Of a stretch of DNA of 9,691 bases, positions 7,701-9,691 are shown one piece after another (position 1 is the stretch's first letter; each line of letters begins with the position of its first letter). Where the stretch lies: the NCBI GenBank assembly GCA_046759865.1, contig JBHIDB010000041.1:1-9691 (forward strand). Reading direction: 5' to 3'. The notes beneath the pieces are model-generated. The model worked only from the letters and a program-made list of their open reading frames with translations. It had not been told where the DNA came from and ran no database searches. The translations under genes and the position numbers were made by a program. Source of the DNA: JAJISK01 sp046759865 (GTDB taxonomy: Archaea > Thermoplasmatota > Thermoplasmata > RBG-16-68-12 > JAJISG01).

Positions 7701-8645
7701 ACGATGGCGGCGGTGGACGCGGACACCTACGAATACACCCTCTCCCCGAATGACCTGGGCGTCTACAACTTCACCGTCTGGGTGACGGACGGGGAGGGCT
7801 TCGCCGGCAGCCGGAATGGGAACTTCACTGTGCGCGATTCCATGGCCCCCACGATCGGCCTACCCGCGGCGGACCCCGACCCCCAGGAGCTCGGTCAGAG
7901 CGTCGCAATCTCCGCCCAGGTGAGCGACAACGACGGTGTGACGTCGGTCACCATCGCCATCGAGGACCCCGATGCCAACCCCGTGAGCAACGTCTCGATG
8001 ACCTTCGTCAGCGGGAACTACACGCACATGGGGAGCTTCGGCGAGCCTGGGACGTACAGCTACACGATTTGGGCGGTGGACGCCTCGGGGAACGGCGCCT
8101 CGCGCACGGGGGCCTTCACCATCCAAGACTCGGCGCCTCCCGCTGCCGTCGCGAGCGGGCCCACGGAAGTGGACGTGGGCGTGGTCTTCACCTTGGACGC
8201 CAGCGGGTCTTCGGACAACCACAGGATCGCCAACTACACCTGGGACCTTGGGGACGGCACGATCCTCTACGGCGAAACCACCACCCACGCCTACGATGAC
8301 GCCGGAGACTACACGATCACCTTGACGGTCCGGGACGCGTCGGGGAACGAGGACACGGATACCCTGTCCATCACGGCCGTCGCGGCCGCCCCGGGCGGCG
8401 GATTCGAGCTTGCCGATACGACCCTCTACGGCCTCCTTGCGGCCCTTGCCGTGGCCGGCATCACTGCCGGCTTCCTCTACTGGCGAAGGGGGGCTCGGGC
8501 CGGCCCGCGGGGACCGACCACGCCTCCGAAGGGTGGAGCCCGGGAGAAACCGCCGGCGAAGGTCGCCGAGGAGCCTCCGGAAGAGCCACCCGAGCCCGAG
8601 ATGGACGATCTCGACGAGGAGATCGAGAAGCTCCTCAAGACGTGA
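4701..8645 (+). CDS. Large secreted, membrane-anchored surface protein with Ig-like and PKD repeats
   Basis: This 1314-residue protein is very likely exported and held at the cell surface. Visible in order: a signal peptide (basic SRRR, hydrophobic core 18-33, AAA|S cleavage near 39); two copies of a beta-rich domain (44-161 and 162-260) with Asp-rich loops; a carboxypeptidase-regulatory-like beta domain (283-362, DLTGSVTNGTTGQPV); an unrecognised region (363-555); six Ig-like repeats of 97-99 residues (557-1142); a PKD domain (about 1145-1226, WDLGDG and HAYDDAGDYTITLTV); one membrane helix (about 1241-1261); RR stop-transfer; and a Pro/Glu-rich acidic cytosolic tail. About forty N-x-S/T sequons and only four cysteines fit an archaeal surface glycoprotein. 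No enzyme motif is seen; adhesion, S-layer-associated or binding roles are all possible. Start: GTG at 4701 with GGTG just upstream, or ATG at 4710; both keep the signal peptide. Confidence 0.85.
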   Translation: MTSMTIPEDSPSRRRAHVIWIAVLLLGSGFWMLTTPAAASDGMFAPPHADEGWDTDADNRFEFLVVNVTVSVTVAGDFTVEGTVLDFGTFAFITNNSTAFSGGVGLHVVSLNFEARDIFESRFDGPYRVSLDLLNDTMVPVHFDVHITGPYDHVSFGPIFAFTPPHTDVGLDTDGNGRFNFIQVNLSANTSLPGFFFVSGGIFSSGTIDFKIKLLNLTAGDHIIPFNFSGIGAFINGDDGPYSVLLSAGVIDCGRDRSGEGDSGNHTTAAYFFTDFEFGVKRDLTGSVTNGTTGQPVANETVWLANATHRWAVSLETDASGDFRFVAFEGDFVLLAGADGLQDEAIPVTISGGGTNVAVILGKEDVEASELDLVLPDWGNLTVHTDMYGYADNQSERFLVDQFVGNGDLSVDANESDQWIEVFRTCFTPTNDTTGQFEVDGIPFSLDDGTFVMDADLTGPVTSTAPTLTTMDMNFTAQSPIPSLATHEVFFRASYDDENETEVTTLTLPSAWVLDSFWPVSNVTVGPLDSNTITIDPLGRPLGDPPSVGVVMNATLDTTPPVLSNVTASPDPSEVFGSVAIAATVTDNSGVASVWVNITDPSGGAVCNCSMANQAGSDNYTYAASFGMLGLYNFTVWAEDDAGLFASASGNFTVQDTTPPSVGTPSASPNPQEAGMTVNFAVVVSDNFQVDTVTIAIVDPEATPVGNFTMTFVGGEWTHAQVFTKLGVYTMTVWANDTSGNLASNGGTFTIADSAAPQIHNHTATPDPQEVFGSVSIYANVSDNSAVAGVWVNITDPGGLTVGNFTMSGLGGGQYLYAAAYGSLGTFTYTVWAEDDGGLFSSASGSFAVQDTTLPTVGLPSAGPSPQEAGQPVDFSVNVSDNFAVASVTLAIRDPSNALLGNFTMTGVAGTYSYSDTFTDTGTYTYTVWASDTSGNVDSGGGQFTVEDTTPPQVNAASASPDPLEVAQAITITADVADNAGITSVSVWIEDPLGAPVGNFTMAAVDADTYEYTLSPNDLGVYNFTVWVTDGEGFAGSRNGNFTVRDSMAPTIGLPAADPDPQELGQSVAISAQVSDNDGVTSVTIAIEDPDANPVSNVSMTFVSGNYTHMGSFGEPGTYSYTIWAVDASGNGASRTGAFTIQDSAPPAAVASGPTEVDVGVVFTLDASGSSDNHRIANYTWDLGDGTILYGETTTHAYDDAGDYTITLTVRDASGNEDTDTLSITAVAAAPGGGFELADTTLYGLLAALAVAGITAGFLYWRRGARAGPRGPTTPPKGGAREKPPAKVAEEPPEEPPEPEMDDLDEEIEKLLKT
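4830..5480 (+). repeat. Tandem duplication of N-terminal domain within the surface protein
   Basis: Residues 44-161 and 162-260 share the pattern F-x-PPH-x-D-x-G-x-DTD-x(3)-RF-x-F followed by VN, then a later G-x-F-x-V-x-G, a GT-x-F/D-F element and DGPY. The Asp loops (D54/D56/D58 and D172/D174/N176) lie exactly 118 residues apart. The loops resemble DxDxDG calcium sites, although metal binding is inferred. The copies have diverged enough that this is an old duplication seen at protein level only. Confidence 0.75.
6369..8126 (+). repeat. Six tandem Ig-like repeats arranged ABABAB in the surface protein
   Basis: Repeats start at D557, D656, D753, D851, D948 and D1046 (bases 6369, 6666, 6957, 7251, 7542 and 7836), each opening with a D-T/S-x-x-P element and containing SDN/TDN/ADN, a DP turn, a GNFTM-like turn, Y-x-x-TVW and a closing F-T/A-V/I strand. 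Odd repeats carry W in the third strand (VWVNITDP, VSVWIEDP) and an acidic WAEDD-x-GLF or WVTDGEGF loop. Even repeats carry VTIAI-x-DP or VTLAIRDP and a WA-x-D-x-SGN loop. The alternation holds across all six copies. Confidence 0.85.
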
Positions 8646-8684
8646 TTTCGGTTCGCGCGCATTGCCGGGCAAAGCCTGAAGAGC

Positions 8685-8701
8685 GGCGCGGGCCTCGCGC
8701 C
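8685..8701 (+). other. GC hairpin immediately upstream of the ABM-like gene
   Basis: GGCGCG (8685-8690) and CGCGCC (8696-8701) can form a perfect 6-bp stem around the loop GGCCT in the 69-bp gap between the surface-protein stop and the next start codon. It is followed by TTGAGGCGAGAGC and the ATG, not by a T run, so it does not look like an intrinsic terminator. It abuts the possible ribosome-binding GAGG at 8704-8707, so it might limit translation or be a chance structure in GC-rich DNA. Confidence 0.3.
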
Positions 8702-8714
8702 TTGAGGCGAGAGC

Positions 8715-9035
8715 ATGGGCGTGTTTGTGATTTCGGCCTATCGGCCAAAGGAAGGGATGGAGGCGTGGTTGTTGGAGGTGCTCAAGACCCACCTCCCGAT
8801 TCTTCGTGCGGAGGGACTGGCCACAGACCGCCCCTCTCAGGTCATGCGGGCCAAGGACGGCACGATGATCGAGGTCTTCGAGTGGAACTCCCGGGAGGCC
8901 ATCGACGCGGCCCACGACAGCGCTGCCGTGAATGCCATGTGGAAGGACTTCGAGGAAGCATGCGAGTACGAGATTCTGTCCAACCTTCCGGAGTGTCGGG
9001 AGCTCTTCGCCTCGTTTGAGCCGGTAGATCTGTAG
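8715..9035 (+). CDS. Small protein resembling dimeric alpha/beta-barrel (ABM-like) family
   Basis: This complete 106-residue, probably cytosolic protein has no signal peptide or membrane segment. The predicted order of elements is a strand (FVISAYRP, 4-11), a helix (about 13-34), two strands (SQVMRAKDG and TMIEVFEW, about 41-57), helices (REAIDAAHDSAAVNAMWKDF and on, 60-90) and a last strand (FASFEPVDL). This beta-alpha-beta-beta-alpha-beta layout with an E-x-F-E-W strand fits the ferredoxin-like dimeric barrel fold of antibiotic-biosynthesis-monooxygenase-like and EthD-like proteins, but I recognise no catalytic motif and no named family. The ATG at 8715 is preceded by GAGG at 8704-8707, a plausible Shine-Dalgarno. 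It lies 69 bp after the surface-protein gene on the same strand without a visible TATA box, so it could be co-transcribed, and it converges with the GST-like gene 24 bp away. Its function is unknown. Confidence 0.8.
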   Translation: MGVFVISAYRPKEGMEAWLLEVLKTHLPILRAEGLATDRPSQVMRAKDGTMIEVFEWNSREAIDAAHDSAAVNAMWKDFEEACEYEILSNLPECRELFASFEPVDL

Positions 9036-9059
9036 GTCAGTTTCTGAGCGAGTCGAAGC

Positions 9060-9691
9060 TCATCCCCCGAGTCCTCGGATTCGCTCCACCCAGCCCCGGA
9101 GGTTCGGCAGTTCGGAAGGGGGGTCCTCTCCGATGGCGAGGAGGGGAGAGACGCTTCCGTACAACCCGAAGTCGGCGAGACTGGGCGGCCCGAGGACCCA
9201 CTCCTTGCCGACGAGCATCGCCTCGACGCGGGCGAGCTCCTCCATCATCCCCTCTCGGAACTCCTCCCGTCGTGCCTCGAGGATGTGCCAAGGGCCCCGC
9301 GCCTTGACCTGCATCTCCTCGAACACCCACCGTTCGTGGTCGTCCCGGAGCACCGGCGGTACCTTCGTCACGACGGAGCGCCACACCGCCTCCTCGACGA
9401 CCGCATGGCCCCACCGCTCGAGGGCGATGGCCACCCCGCGCCAATCGTCGGGGAAGAGAGTGGGTTCCGGAATCTCCTTCTCCAAGAACTCGGGGATGTC
9501 GTACCACATCACCGCCTTGCCGTCCCAGATGAGAGTGGGCACGTAGTCCTGCCCGGTGGCGGCGATCAGGTCCTCCTTGTCGTGGTAAGCGACGTAGAGG
9601 GTCTGGAAGGGGACGCCCTTGAAGACCAACATCCGGTCCGCGGAGACGCACCAGTGGCTGATGGGCATCGCGTACAGCTGAACGGAAGGCG
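9060..9691 (-). CDS. Glutathione S-transferase-like protein (5' end outside window)
   Basis: The frame ends with TGA at 9060-9062 and is open to the window edge. The first in-frame ATG (9668) is preceded by codons for PSVQLYA, and QLYAMPISHWC reads as the first strand and active-site turn of a GST thioredoxin domain, so the true start lies beyond the window. Features visible from the ATG: the SHWC turn at 4-7, with Ser/Cys at the catalytic position; the conserved cis-Pro segment YVPTLIWDGKAVMW (42-55); and the IPEFLEK helix that binds the gamma-glutamyl end of glutathione in the family. The helical C-terminal domain carries VLGPPSLADFGLYGSVSPL, with the conserved Asp of the N-capping box, and ends in LPNLRGWVERI. 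GST-like proteins conjugate or reduce electrophiles with glutathione or another thiol. Whether this host makes glutathione is unknown, so the thiol partner is uncertain. It is a soluble protein. Confidence 0.88.
   Translation of the reverse strand, partial: PSVQLYAMPISHWCVSADRMLVFKGVPFQTLYVAYHDKEDLIAATGQDYVPTLIWDGKAVMWYDIPEFLEKEIPEPTLFPDDWRGVAIALERWGHAVVEEAVWRSVVTKVPPVLRDDHERWVFEEMQVKARGPWHILEARREEFREGMMEELARVEAMLVGKEWVLGPPSLADFGLYGSVSPLLAIGEDPPSELPNLRGWVERIRGLGG

Noticed and set aside
6369..8126. Direct DNA repeats suggestive of CRISPR or a recent mobile duplication
   Set aside because: Similarity is at protein level, in frame, with a 97-99-codon period and many synonymous differences; it is an internal domain repeat of a coding gene.
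8685..8701. Hairpin as an intrinsic terminator of the surface-protein gene
   Set aside because: There is no T run after the stem, and archaeal termination depends mainly on T-rich stretches rather than GC hairpins.
7860..8915. 351-codon antisense frame spanning the 3' end of the surface-protein gene and the start of the ABM-like gene
   Set aside because: It overlaps two well-supported plus-strand genes and has low-complexity Arg/Gly/Val composition with no domain.
9037..9651. 204-codon minus-strand frame overlapping the GST-like gene
   Set aside because: It is an Arg/Gly-rich frame-shifted shadow; the neighbouring frame carries the full set of GST motifs.

Overview
The window is GC-rich, densely packed DNA with six protein genes and no RNA genes, insertion sequences or CRISPR arrays that I can see. 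I favour an archaeon, probably a mesophilic heterotroph of the Thermoplasmatota. Three things suggest this: TATA-like A/T patches in otherwise GC-rich upstream regions; a multi-pass membrane protein ending in a zinc ribbon; and a large glycoprotein-like surface protein with an N-terminal signal, many Asn sequons, Ig-like and PKD repeats, one C-terminal membrane helix and an acidic cytosolic tail. This assignment is inference. The aconitase, amidohydrolase, small alpha/beta-barrel protein and GST-like protein are all families common in bacteria, so a bacterial source is not formally excluded.

Layout: (1) 1-423 (+), the 3' part of a small membrane protein with a C-terminal zinc ribbon, its start lying outside the window. 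(2) 433-3159 (-), a complete aconitase (acnA), convergent with gene 1 and only 9 bp from it. (3) 3260-4510 (-), a metal-dependent amidohydrolase of the imidazolonepropionase/prolidase-like type, lying upstream of acnA on the same strand with 100 bp between them. A TATA-like box in that gap suggests acnA has its own promoter. (4) 4511-4700, a divergent intergenic region carrying a near-perfect inverted repeat next to a TATA-like box. (5) 4701-8645 (+), a 1314-residue surface protein. (6) 8715-9035 (+), a 106-residue protein resembling the dimeric alpha/beta-barrel (ABM-like) fold. (7) 9060-9691 (-), a glutathione S-transferase-like protein whose start is cut off by the window edge.

The genes look like ordinary housekeeping and accessory functions rather than one dedicated system: a TCA-cycle enzyme, a probable dipeptide or amide hydrolase feeding heterotrophic metabolism, and a secreted, membrane-anchored surface protein. 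The surface protein is the most interesting item. Its six Ig-like repeats are arranged as A-B-A-B-A-B, so the array seems to have grown by copying a two-domain unit. One N-glycosylation sequon sits at exactly the same offset (+51) in all six repeats. Its N-terminus holds a separate two-copy domain with Asp-rich, calcium-loop-like motifs.
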